The notes under the pieces: generated by a model
Databases searched by the model: none
What the model was told of the DNA's origin: nothing
The model's input: only the letters and a program-made list of their open reading frames with translations
From: Aristolochia californica
Taxonomy: Eukaryota > Streptophyta > Magnoliopsida > Piperales > Aristolochiaceae
Length of the DNA: 64,000 bases
NCBI GenBank assembly: GCA_029961685.1
Contig: JARWKL010000007.1
Coordinates: 28,405,013 to 28,469,012, forward strand
Direction: 5' to 3'
Position numbers and translations under genes: made by a program
Part shown: positions 1 to 9,373 of the stretch, in pieces
Layout: each line of letters opens with the position of its first letter
How positions within the stretch are numbered: position 1 is the first letter of the stretch

Positions 1-3000
1 AACTCTTTTTATTTTTTATATATTAGGTTGTGCAATCTTCGGGAAAAGGAGGAGGCGTGGGATTTTTAACTGAGTGTTGCATAAGTCATTTCTTACAAAA
101 AAATGTTACCCATTAGGCATGATTCACCGATAAATCACTGTAAAATCATCTATGATTGTTAGGTCAGCTTATTGTAAATGGGCAAAATAATGGCTTGTTT
201 GACAAGGATAAATATCCCGCCGCACGTTCACTTGAAAATTTAATGAGCACCTGTTATTCTCTTTAAAAGGTTTCGATCCATAGGTCATTTGCATCTTCAA
301 CATGTTTCAAGCATACACATCCATATTTAAAAAAAGTTAAGAGAAATCTCGTTTTTATAAAATATTAAGCTATTAGGGTTGAACTAGTGGAATTTCCCAC
401 ACTTGGATAAGAAAACTTTTGTGTTCATTTGTGGTGTGTGAATAAATTTTCTTTAGTTAAATTGGTTATTGTTATAATTTTTTTCCATTCATAAACTCTA
501 GAATTTTCATTTGGTGATCTATTTCTTTATCTTTTTCTTTTACGAGATAAAGGGAAAGTGTTAACTCAAGTATTGTTTTAAGAAAAAAGTACACATCTAA
601 AATGGAAATGCACAAATATAGGGAGAGATAATTCCAAAAAGTCTATGTAATTTTTAGAGATTGTAAACTCTTTTTAGTTTTTATATTTTAGGTTATGCAA
701 TCATCGGGAAAAAGGGGAGGTGGGGGATTTTTAACTGAGTGTTGCATAAGTCATTCCATAAAAAAAATGTAGCCCATTACGCATGATTGATCGATAAATT
801 ACTTTACAATCATCTATGATTGTTAGGTCAACTGTTATAAATGGGCAAAATAATGTCTTGTTTGACTCAGGTAAATATCCTGTTGCATGTTCACTTGTGA
901 ATTTAATGAGCACTTGTTATTCTCTTTAAAAGGTTTAGATCTATTGGTCATTTGCATCTTCAACATGTTTAAAGCATGTTTATCCATATTTAAAACATGT
1001 TAGGATCAATTATAAATATCTTTCTTATAAAATTCCATGCTATTACGGTCAAACTAATGGAATTTCCCAAACTATGATCACAAAACTTGGGTTCATTTGT
1101 GGTGTATGAATAAAGTTTTGTTACTTACATTTTTTATTGTTATTAATTTTTTCTATACATATACTCTAAAATTTTCATTTTGTTGAGATCTATTTGCCTT
1201 ATCTTTTTTGTCTATGACATAAAGGGAATGTGAAAACTCAAGTTTTGATTAAAGAAAAAAGTACATATCTAAAATGGGAATGCATAAATGTAGAGAGAGA
1301 TAATTCCAAAAAGTCTTTGTAATTCTTAGGGATAGTAAACTCTTTTTAGTTTTTATATATTAGGTTTTGCAATAGTCGGGAAAAGGGGGAGGCATGGGAT
1401 TTTTAGTTGAGTGTTGCTTAAGTCATTCCTTACAAAACAATGTAGCCCGTTATGCATGATTGACAGACAAATCACTTTACAATCATCTATGATTGTTAGG
1501 TCAACTTTTTGTAAATGGGCAAAATAATGGCTTGTTTGAGTCGGGAAAATAATGTCTTGTTTAATGAGCACTTGTTATTCTCTTTATAAGGTTTGGATCC
1601 ATAGGTCATTTTCATTTTCAACATGTTTCATGCATGCATATCCATATTTAAAACATGTTAGGATCAATTAGAAATCTCTTTCTTAAAAAATTCCAAGCTA
1701 TTAGGGATGAACTAGTGGAATTTCCCAAACATGGATACAAAACTTTTGTGTTCATTTGTGGTGTGTGAAAAAAAAAATTATTTACTAACATTTGTTATTG
1801 TTATTAATTTTTTCCTTACATCAACTCTAAAATTTTCATTTTGTTGTGATAAATTTGCCTTATCTTTTTTGTTTACGTGTTAAAAGGAAAGTAAAAACTC
1901 ATGTTTTTTTTTAGAAAAAAAATAAACATCTAAAATGGAAATGCACAAATGTAGAGAGAGACAATTCCCAAAAGTCTCTGTAATTTTAAACGATTGTAAA
2001 TTCTTTTTAGTTTTTATATATAAGGTGTTGCAATCGTCAGGAAAAGGGGGAAGCGGGGGATTTTTAACTGAGAGTTACATAAGTTATTCTCTTCAACAAA
2101 ACATTTTGCCCATTATGAATGATTGACCGATAAATCACTTTACAATCATCTATGATTGTCAGGTCATCTTTTTGTAAGTGGGCAAAATAATGGCCTGTTT
2201 GACTCGCGTAATTATCCCGCTGCACGTTCACTTGAGAATTTAATGAGCACTTGTAATTTTCTTTAAAAGGTTTGGATCCTTAGGTCATTTGCATCTGCAA
2301 CATGTTTCAAGCAAGCATATCTATATTTAAAACTTGTTAGAATCAATTAGAAATCTTTTTTCTTATAAAATTGCAAGCTATTGGAGTTGAACTAGTGAAA
2401 TTTCACAAACTTGGTTAACAAAACTTTTTTTTTCATTTGTGGTGTGTGAATAAATTTTCTTTACTTACATTTGTTATTGTTTCTAAGTTTTTTCTAAACA
2501 TAAACTCTAAATTTTTCATTTTTTTGTGAGCTATTTTCTTTATCTTTTTTGTTTTGGAGATTATGGGAAAGTGAAAAATGAAGTTTTGATTTATGAAAAA
2601 AGTACACATCTAAAATGGAAATTATCAAATGTAGAGAGAGATAATTCAAAAAAGTCTCTGTAATTTTTAATGTTTATAAACTCTTTTTAGTTTTCTTATT
2701 TTAGGTTTTGCAATCATCAGGAAAAGATGGAGGCGGGAAATTTTTAACTGAGTGTTGCGTAAGTAATTTCTTACAAAATAAATGTAGTTCGTTATGCATG
2801 ATTGATTGATAAATTACTCTAAAATCATCTATGATTGTTAGGTCAACTTTTTGAAAACGGGCAAAATAATGGCTTGTTTGATTCAGGTAAATATCCCGCT
2901 ACACATTCAGTTGTGAATTTAATTAGCACTTTTTATTCTCTTTAAAAGGTTTGGATCCATTGGTCATTTTCATCTTCAACATTTTTTTAGCACACATATC

Positions 3001-4380
3001 CATATTTAACTGAGTGTTGCATAAGTCATTTCTTGCAAAAAACATTTAGCACGTTACACATGATTGACCGATAAATCACTTTACAATCATTTATGATTTT
3101 TAGGTCAGTTTTTTGTAAATGGGAAAATAATAGCTTGTTTGACTCGGGTAAATATTCCGCCGCATGTTCACTTGCGAATTTAATGAGCTGTTGTTATTCT
3201 CTTTAAAAGGTTTGGAGCCATAGGTCATTTGCAACTTCAACTTGTTTAAAGCATGCCTATCCATAATTAAAACATGTTAGGATCGATTAGAAATCTCTTT
3301 CTTATAAAATTCAAAGCTATTAGGGTTGAACTAGTGGTATTTACCAAACATGGAAAACAAAACTTTAGTGTTCATTTGTGGTGTGTGAAAAAAATCTCTT
3401 TACTTACATTAGTTATGTTTATTAAATTTTTTTCATAACTAAGCTCTAAAATTTTCATTTTGTTGTGATTAATTTACTTATTTTTTTTGTTTACGAGATA
3501 AAGGGAAAGTGAAAACTCAAGTTTTGATTTAAGAAAAAGTACACATCTAAAATGGAAATGCACAAATATATAGAGACATAATTCCAAAAAGTCTCTGTAA
3601 TTTTTAAGGATTTTAAATTCTTTTCAGTTTTTATATATTAGGTTACGCAATCGTCAGGAAAAGGGGGAGGCGGGGGATTTTTAACAAAGTGTGGCATAAG
3701 TCATTCCTTACAAAAAAATATTTAGCAAAATAATGGGTTGTTTGACTCGGGTAAATATCCCGACACATGTTCACTTGAGAATTTAATGAGCACTTGTTAT
3801 TCTCTTTAAAAGGTTTGGTTCCTTGGGTCATTTGTATCTTCAACATGTTTCAAGCATTCATATCCATATTTGAAACATTTTAGGAACAATTAAAAATATT
3901 TTTCTTATAAAATTCCAAGATATTAGGGTTGAACTAGTGAAATTTCCCAAACTTGGATAAGAAAACTTTTGTGTTCATTTATGGTGTGTGAATAAAATTT
4001 AATTACTTACATTTTTTATTATTTTTAATTTTTTCCATTTATAAACTTTATAATTTTCATTATGTTGTGATCTATTTGCCATATCTTTGTTGTTTACGAT
4101 ACAAAAGGAAAGTGAAAACTCAAGTTTTGATTAAAGATAAAAGTACACATCTGTAATGCAAATGCAAAAAATTAGAGAGATAATTGCAAAAAGTTTTTTT
4201 AATTTTTCGGTGTTGTAAACACTTGTTAGATTTTATATATTAGGTTTTGCAATCGTCGGGAAAAGGGGGAGGTAAGGGATTTTTAATTGAGTGTCGCTTA
4301 AGTCATTTCTTACAAAAAAATGTAGCCCTTTACGCATGGTTGACCGATAAATCACTTTACAATCATCTTTGATTGATAGG
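1..4380. repeat. 677-bp satellite array, block 1
   Basis: Tandem copies of an AT-rich monomer. The landmark box (AGGTTTTGCAATCGTCGGG and variants, followed by a G-rich tract) recurs near 26, 691, 1363, 2024, 2704, 3641 and 4243. The spacing is 660-680 bp where monomers are complete. Two irregular intervals mark rearranged copies. Near 3008 the sequence jumps from the middle of one monomer to the G-box end of another. Near 3726 about 75 bp are missing. No gene is visible; the short open frames here are chance frames of the repeat. Confidence 0.95.
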
Positions 4381-4768
4381 AAGATTATTAAAAGATGGGC
4401 CATACGACCAAGGAAGGCCCACAAGATGGGCCCAAGCCCATAAGAAGTAGGACCCAATGGTTCCCATGAGTTGATATCCTTATCACACCAGTTGGAAGAT
4501 CAAGAAGGACTCACAAAAGTATCTTATCTTATGGTCACATCAAAGAAGAGTTTTAGTTTGAGTTATGTTTGTCTTTTATCTATATTGAGTTATTTAATTA
4601 TGTTAAGACTTATCTTTAAGTGTTATAGTTTAGGTGTAATTGGGACAAGGGCAGTTTTATTGTAATTGAACTCCACTACCTTCCTCTATTATAAATAGAG
4701 GTTCATGTGCTTTGATTACACAAGTTATTGATTTCAATGAAGTATTTCACTTTTCCATAAATTCAACA
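4381..4768 (+). repeat. 5' LTR of element A (5'-truncated)
   Basis: Matches the solo LTRs at 15956 and 60068 and the 3' LTR at 6500, but its first roughly 60 bp (the TGTTGGAAGAT start) are missing where it joins satellite. It ends in ATTCAACA directly before the primer-binding-like site. A TATA box (TATTATAAATAGAGG) lies near 4687-4702, so transcription would start shortly after it. Confidence 0.85.
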
Positions 4769-4785
4769 TGGTATCAAGGAGGTAA
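4769..4785 (+). promoter_or_regulatory. Primer binding site of element A (degenerate)
   Basis: TGGTATCAAGGAGGTAA directly follows the LTR. It resembles the TGGTATCAGAGC type used with initiator tRNA-Met in plant copia elements, but appears to lack a few bases after TGGTATCA. Confidence 0.65.
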
Positions 4786-4969
4786 TGTGATCATTTTCTC
4801 TAAACCCTAAACCCTTAGTCTAGCTTCGTAGTTATTTATTTTCAGTCCCTATACCCGTAGTTTTCTTTTCATTTTTACCTCCATACAGAGTTTTAAATAT
4901 TTCAAATCATATATTGACGAAAATATATTTGAGTCTACTTTCCAAAGAAAATGATTTGTTCCAATCGAA

Positions 4970-5640
4970 GTTATCTAAATAAAGATGTTGATATTTTAAT
5001 GAGCGAAGGTCAGATTGCAAAAAGGTTCGAGCAACAGCAGCCATCTTCAGATTCTGAGAAATTTTGTGCTATCAAGAACAAGACTTTATAGGGAGAATAT
5101 ATATCAAAATAATTATCTTTAATTCTATTATTTTACCTATTCAACCAATGTTTTATTTGAATTATCTACAAAGAGAAATCGATATTTGAAGCTGCAAAGG
5201 TCAGATTGAAAAAGAGGTTTGAGCAGCAGCAGAAAGCCTCAAATTTCGAGGTATTTTATGTTATCAAGAAAGAGACTTTATATGGAGTACTATATATAAA
5301 AATAAATATCTATAAGTCTATTTTCTTACCTATTCAACCAATTCTCGGTATGATTTTTTTATAAGGAGATATTGATCTTTGAAGAATCAATGGTCATTCT
5401 GGAAAAAAAGGACAAACAGTGTTTCGTTCGGCCAGATGATAGAGACCAAAATTTATCAGATTATTTATCTTCTGATAAATATATTTTATAAAGAGAAGTT
5501 ATTTAAGTCTAGTTTCATAAAGAAATTTTTTTATGTCAATCTGTTCTATATTTAAAGATATATTGGCATTGGAAGAATCAAAGGTCATGCTAGTATTCTG
5601 TTATATTAAAAACTTAGAATTTATGCCAATTGTTTTGCAT
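4970..5640 (+). repeat. Four degenerate ~190-bp tandem repeats
   Basis: A core of the form GA(A/T)..GC(A/G)AAGGTCA recurs at about 5003, 5194, 5387 and 5578 (spacing 190-193 bp). Each is preceded by a variant of AGAGATATTGATNTTTGAAG. The first two copies also share a downstream stretch containing TATCAAGAA and GACTTTATA. Divergence between copies is high. Confidence 0.65.
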
Positions 5641-6139
5641 CACTTTTTGAGTTGATATATCAGGAAAATATCTCACTTCTCCATGGTTTGAGGGCTTATT
5701 TATACATCTCTGTTATTTGGGCCTATTGCTACATCTATGATATTTGGTTCAAGCTGGGATCATTGCCATTACCTCCCATCTTGAGGGGGAGAAGTACAAG
5801 AAGTACAAGAAAGAGGTATTTTATTGCTTATGTTGTGGATAAGTTTATGTGACAAAAATATTCAAGAAAGGGGGAGCACAAAAGATGAAGCTTGAGCATC
5901 AATGAAGAAATTTTTATATCGGATTATTTCATGGGTTTTTTTACAAATTTTATCATTTGGTTCTTGTTATATGTGTTGGAAGATGGTCGTGTTATATACA
6001 ATTACTACTATTATGTCACTTTGGGGACATTATTATTGAAGAAGAGGTGGCTTCATACCATCATTTATTTGACCCTGTCAAAAAAAATATCACAGTTGGA
6101 AAACCATGACGGAGGAACTTATTATCACATCAACGATAT

Positions 6140-6164
6140 CCCCCCCCCCCCCCCCCCCCCCCCC
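6140..6164 (+). repeat. Cytosine homopolymer (25 C)
   Basis: An uninterrupted run of 25 C within the element A internal region. The related copy near 36741 has only six C at the corresponding place, so the run is a local expansion or an assembly artefact. Confidence 0.85.
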
Positions 6165-6401
6165 TGTAATGGCTTTTATGACTCCTACCACTTGAGAGTC
6201 GTTGTCCTGTGGAGGGATACGGTGGTGGACACTTCAGATCAATTCCGATAGACACACTACTGATAGAAGACAGAGTGTGCCCTACATCCCGCATTAGGAC
6301 TGGAGTATGAAGCAATGGCTTACCGACTAGTAGTGATTTTTACTCTCACTTATATTATGCCGGCAGGACCTCATGGAAGGACGCAACCGCGTGAGGGGAA
6401 A

Positions 6402-6412
6402 TGTTGGAAGAT
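6402..6412 (+). other. LTR-start-like sequence upstream of the real 3' LTR
   Basis: GTGAGGGGAAA followed by TGTTGGAAGAT imitates the polypurine tract plus LTR start found 98 bp downstream at 6486-6510. The related element at 36.9 kb has the same arrangement with a spacing of 100 bp (36915 and 37015). Confidence 0.7.
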
Positions 6413-6485
6413 GTGCCCTTTTATACAAAAATATTTTATACATCATTTACAGCAAGTTGGGAGTTCATGTCGTTCTCTCACCCCC

Positions 6486-6499
6486 AGCTTGAGGGGAAG
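6486..6499 (+). promoter_or_regulatory. Polypurine tract of element A
   Basis: AGCTTGAGGGGAAG directly precedes TGTTGGAAGAT, the LTR start. The coding copia element has the same tract before its 3' LTR at 53512. Confidence 0.8.
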
Positions 6500-6801
6500 T
6501 GTTGGAAGATAATCTCAAACACACACGACCAAGGAAGGCCCACAAGATGGGCCCAAACCCATAAGAAGTAGGAGCCACAATGATTACCATGAGCTGGCAT
6601 CCTTATCACATCAGTTGGAAGATCAAAAATGACTCACAAAAGTATCTTTCTTATGGTCTCATCAAAGACGAGTTTTAGTTGGAGTTATGTTTGTCTTTTA
6701 TCTATATTGAGTTATTTAATTATGTTAGGACTTGTCTTTAAGTGTTAGAGTTTGGGTGTAATTGGGACAAGGGTTATTTTATTTTAATTAGGCTCTACTA
6801 C
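6500..6801 (+). repeat. 3' LTR of element A, left part
   Basis: Starts TGTTGGAAGAT after the polypurine tract and aligns with the other LTRs of this family up to the CTCTACTAC site where element N inserted. It carries one copy of the CGACCAAGGAAGGCCCAC motif; the solo LTRs carry two. It continues at 9284. Confidence 0.85.
6797..6801. repeat. Target site duplication of element N, left (ACTAC)
   Basis: ACTAC before the left LTR of N pairs with ACTGC at 9279-9283 (one mismatch). Removing N and one copy restores CTCTACTACCTTCCTC, as seen in the solo LTRs. Confidence 0.8.
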
Positions 6802-7129
6802 TGTTACAGTCCCGGATCTGACACATGGATTCGTAGGGAGGAAGAAGAGAAAACGAAGATCAAGCCAAAGGGAAGCCTGAAAACCCTAGAACTAGTGAAG
6901 GAGTGGTCCAAGCCTGTTTAACCTAAAATTAACCTAAAATCAATGCTTCTCTTTCTCATTACTCTTACCCCTTAAATAGGGTTCCCCCTGTTAGGGTTTA
7001 AGATAAAATATTACAAAAATACCCCTATAAATAAAATATTCCAAAAATACCGTTGTGGTCTAAAACTGAAATAAATAAAGTAAATTAAAGAAAAATAATT
7101 AAAATAATAATGTTATTGTGTGCATAACA
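6802..7129 (-). repeat. 3' LTR of element N
   Basis: 328 bp, about 90% similar to 8972-9278 except for indels: an extra stretch of about 30 bp near 7020-7055 here, and a short duplication of GGATTCGTAGGG in the other copy. The divergence shows the insertion is not recent. The last codons of the captured reading frame (7099-7129) lie inside it. Confidence 0.9.
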
Positions 7130-8220
7130 TTACACCCCCCTGGAAGAACGAGCTTGTCCTCAAGCTCGAAGGTAGGTCTGTTTGCCCATGTCGATGTCTC
7201 CATCCATTCTAAAGTGTCAACCACGGTATTTGTGTCAGCCCTCTGGGCTACAAAACTAGACCATCCACCCAGAGAAGCAAAAACAAATTTCTTTTTTAAA
7301 ACGATGTAACCAACTCTCGTCAAAATTTCAGATCTCCCTCTTGTAGTTTTATGTTTCCCTTCTGGACCTCCTTGGTTGTGGAGCCGAAGCATCTTCCTTC
7401 TCAATTTCATCTTGAACTTATATGCTGTGAAGAAAGGAATATCTGCAATCCGGTAGATCACATCAAAGACCTTCGTAGGAACACCAGAAAGTCCTCCAAA
7501 TGCTACAACTTCATCTTCCGGCTGTCTTTCCTTCTCCAATTCAAACTTAGGTTTCCATGCAGTCACCCTGACAGATTCTGCAGTCTCCTCATCCCTAGCT
7601 ATCAAAATAATGGCAAAAAGTACCCCATCCTGCATCGTCCATATCTCCATTCCAATTGCTGCAATGGGCTCAAGGTCAGGTTTATCAAGCTCGAAGTACT
7701 CAGGGTTAGGAATCTGCCTTGGCTTCCAGATACCCTTATTATTAGGGTTATCAATTAATGGTGCATTCCATTTATCATTGTAAACTGGGTTTCTCATCAT
7801 AGGTCTTTTCCACTCACAACGGCCAGGAGCAGACTCACACTTAGGATTATCAATCTTTGGTGCCTCCCATGCACCATCCTCATCAGCATCCCAATCTTCG
7901 GGCTTCTTAGCTTCAGTATCTAAAAATGGCTCATAGACTATTGAAGTGTGCCCACATTCCATACAGCAAACAGTACTAGAGATCTGACCACCAAAAACCA
8001 AGTCTACAGAAGTAGGACCCACTTTCGAATTAACCTCTTCATCATCAGATAAAGCCGAGGGAGAGATTGAGAGTGAGAGGTTGTGACCAGAAGTCAAATC
8101 CCACCGGAGTTGTTTTCGATGGCACCGATGGAGCCTCTTCAGTTTACGATGGCAAATAGCAGCCCTTTGGGGCTTCGCTGCTTGGAGATTTTTTGAGACA
8201 GAGGGCTCTCGAAAACACAT
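7099..8220 (-). pseudogene. Captured chimera: UBP fragment + calnexin fragment + pol-like tail
   Basis: A 373-codon open frame. Residues about 60-101 match the ubiquitin-specific protease UBP1/UBP2 type (FGGQISSTVCC, ECGH, VYEPFLD), the zinc-ribbon insert of the finger region. Residues about 102-268 match the calnexin P-domain second half and following segment: KPEDWD, GAWEAPKIDNP, IWKPRQIPNPEYFEL, EPIAAIGMEIWTMQDG, then VFDVIYRIADIPF just before the usual membrane anchor. The lectin domain, most P-domain repeats and the anchor are absent. Residues about 340-365 (TSTWANRPTFELEDKLVLPG) resemble the C-terminal end of gypsy pol. The two host pieces join without a frame break and no intron is apparent in the calnexin part, which suggests capture through spliced RNA. 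The same frame continues upstream through one stop at 8290-8292. The UBP Cys and His boxes and the calnexin part alone are not expected to be active enzyme or chaperone. Expression is unknown. Confidence 0.85.
7130..7143 (-). promoter_or_regulatory. Polypurine tract of element N
   Basis: On the minus strand CCAGGGGGGTGTAA directly precedes TGTTATGCACAC, the LTR start. It sets the orientation of the element together with the primer site at the other end. Confidence 0.8.
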
Positions 8221-8289
8221 CCTAATCGGAATAAACGCCGGAAATATTATCTTCTCCTGTCTGGCAAGGAGTTTTGCTTGTCGTGAGCC
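8221..8289 (-). other. In-frame link between the two frames of element N
   Basis: After the TGA at 8290-8292 the frame stays open for 23 codons (it includes LLARQEKIIFPAFIPIR) before the methionine at 8220. The upstream and downstream frames are therefore one frame broken by a single stop. Confidence 0.75.
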
Positions 8290-8850
8290 TCATTGGTGTG
8301 ATTTCGGAATTCTTGGGTCCCCTTGCCATTCTTGGGATTGTTGCGCATGGCGTCCCTGTTTAGAGATTGCCATTGTCCCCAATTTTGGATTTTCCGTCTC
8401 CAACACCGACGAGGTTTTAGAATCATACCTCTCCGATTTCAGATTTCTTGGGTGCTTCTTGGAGATTTGCAAGGTCTCCGGAGTCGGATTTTGGGTCGCA
8501 CCAATATCGTCCACTACTGACGATGTTTTGCTAGAAAACTCTGTTGATTTTCCCATATCATGGTCCCCGCTGTTCGGCTTTGGATCTCCCTGTGCAGAAA
8601 TATTGATATTTTTTGAAGCATGGCCTTTCAGTCCGTCCGGATTTGAGGTCGCACCCAAATCTTCCGCAAGGACTTCAGCCAGTAAAGAAGATGAAATTTT
8701 TAATTTTTCTTGCTCGTGACTTGTTTTCCCCTCTGAGACAGCGTCTGCTGCCTCTCTTTCGATCCTTAATTTGTGCTTGGAGGTGGTGAAATTTTTTGTG
8801 GCAGCCAGTGCCTCCTTGCATAAATTTTTTTTATGTATGTTGCACGCCAT
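8290..8850 (-). pseudogene. Upstream part of the element N reading frame, unknown origin
   Basis: 186 codons in the same phase as the UBP-calnexin frame. Hydrophilic and Ser/Lys/Glu-rich. A loose internal repeat is visible: DLGATSNP near residue 65, DIGATQNP near 115, and SSKTSSV followed by SKTSSVLETENP. No zinc knuckle, capsid motif or known domain could be recognised, so it may be a gag remnant or a third captured host segment. Upstream, the minus strand is open in another phase (EWTDVCKELSLKEWI and on, about 8925-8830). The two phases meet at an eight-A run (8824-8831), a likely frameshift, so the methionine at 8850 is probably not the original start. Confidence 0.6.
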
Positions 8851-8953
8851 TCACGTATTATTTCTGCTTCATCTCTCTGCATCACAATCCATTCTTTTAG
8901 GGATAATTCTTTGCACACGTCAGTCCATTCTTATGGGAAATGGCTCATTGTGC

Positions 8954-8969
8954 TCCTGTTCTAATACCA
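8954..8969 (-). promoter_or_regulatory. Primer binding site of element N
   Basis: On the minus strand TGGTATTAGAACAGGA starts two bases after the LTR end (..GTAACA). It is close to the TGGTATCAGAGC type complementary to initiator tRNA-Met and fixes the 5' end of N on the right-hand side. Confidence 0.8.
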
Positions 8970-8971
8970 GT

Positions 8972-9278
8972 TGTTACGGTCCTGGATCGAACACTTGGAT
9001 TTGTAGGGATTCGTAGGGAGGAAGAAGAGAAATGAAGATCAAGCCAAAGGGAAGATTGAAAACCCTAGAACTCGTGAAGGAGAGCTCCAAACCTGTTTAA
9101 CCTAAAATTAACCTAAAATCAATGCTTCTCTTTCTCATTACTCTTACCCCTTAAATAGGGTTCACCCTGTTAGGGTTTAAGATAAAATATTAAAAAAATA
9201 CTCCAATGGCCTAAAACAGAAATAAATAAAGTAAATTAAATAAAAAATTAAAATAATAATGTTATTGTGTGCATAACA
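8972..9278 (-). repeat. 5' LTR of element N
   Basis: 307 bp with ends TGTTA and TAACA, the direct partner of 6802-7129. Transcription of N would begin here and run leftwards. Confidence 0.9.
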
Positions 9279-9283
9279 ACTGC
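9279..9283. repeat. Target site duplication of element N, right (ACTGC)
   Basis: Partner of ACTAC at 6797-6801, with one substitution. Confidence 0.75.
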
Positions 9284-9373
9284 CTTCCTCTATTATAAAT
9301 AGAGGTTCATTTACTCTGATTACAACAAGTTATTGATGTCAATGAAGTATTTCAATTTTCCATAAATTCAACA
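9284..9373 (+). repeat. 3' LTR of element A, right part
   Basis: CTTCCTCTATTATAAATAG to ATTCAACA, the remainder of the LTR split by element N. Satellite resumes directly after it at TTTTGTGATCTATTTGCC. Confidence 0.85.

Larger units (their letters stand above)
4786..6485 (+). other. Internal region of element A, no recognisable protein
   Basis: I see no conserved retroelement domain in any frame. The longest plus frame, 5892-6251 (119 codons), runs through a cytosine homopolymer and has no recognisable motif. The first part (about 4970-5640) holds four degenerate copies of a roughly 190-bp repeat. The last part (about 6079-6485) is homologous to 36655-37014, which shows that this internal DNA belongs to a family and is not random filler. 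Confidence 0.7.
6802..9278 (-). mobile_element. Element N: gene-capturing LTR retrotransposon, 2.48 kb
   Basis: Two direct repeats (6802-7129 and 8972-9278) with TGTTA..TAACA ends bound a 1.8-kb interior. On the minus strand the order is LTR, TGGTATTAGAACAGGA primer site, one long frame interrupted by a single in-frame stop, G-rich polypurine tract and LTR. The element sits inside the 3' LTR of element A with a 5-bp target duplication. The interior has no protease, integrase, RT or RNase H, so N depends on another element. It carries fragments of two host genes and a probable gypsy pol tail. The size and organisation recall maize Bs1, the classic gene-transducing plant LTR element; that comparison is of type only. 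Confidence 0.88.
4381..9373 (+). mobile_element. Non-autonomous copia-like LTR element A (split by nested element N)
   Basis: The order is 5' LTR, primer-binding-like site, about 1.7 kb of internal DNA, polypurine tract and 3' LTR. No gag, protease, integrase, RT or RNase H can be recognised inside, so it is a LARD-like non-autonomous element. Its 3' LTR is interrupted at 6797-9283 by element N. The left flank lies in the satellite dyad region, while the right flank lies about 330 bp further along the monomer. The element is therefore not bounded by a simple target duplication; truncation or recombination is likely. Confidence 0.85.

Noticed and set aside
5892..6251. 119-codon frame in element A
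   Set aside because: It spans a 25-C run, has no known motif and lacks support in the related copy.
7118..7758. Plus-strand frames over the captured genes (63 and 135 codons)
   Set aside because: They overlap the minus-strand UBP-calnexin frame in antisense and have no recognisable motif.
8323..9016. Plus-strand frames of 65-86 codons in element N
   Set aside because: Antisense shadows of the minus-strand frame.
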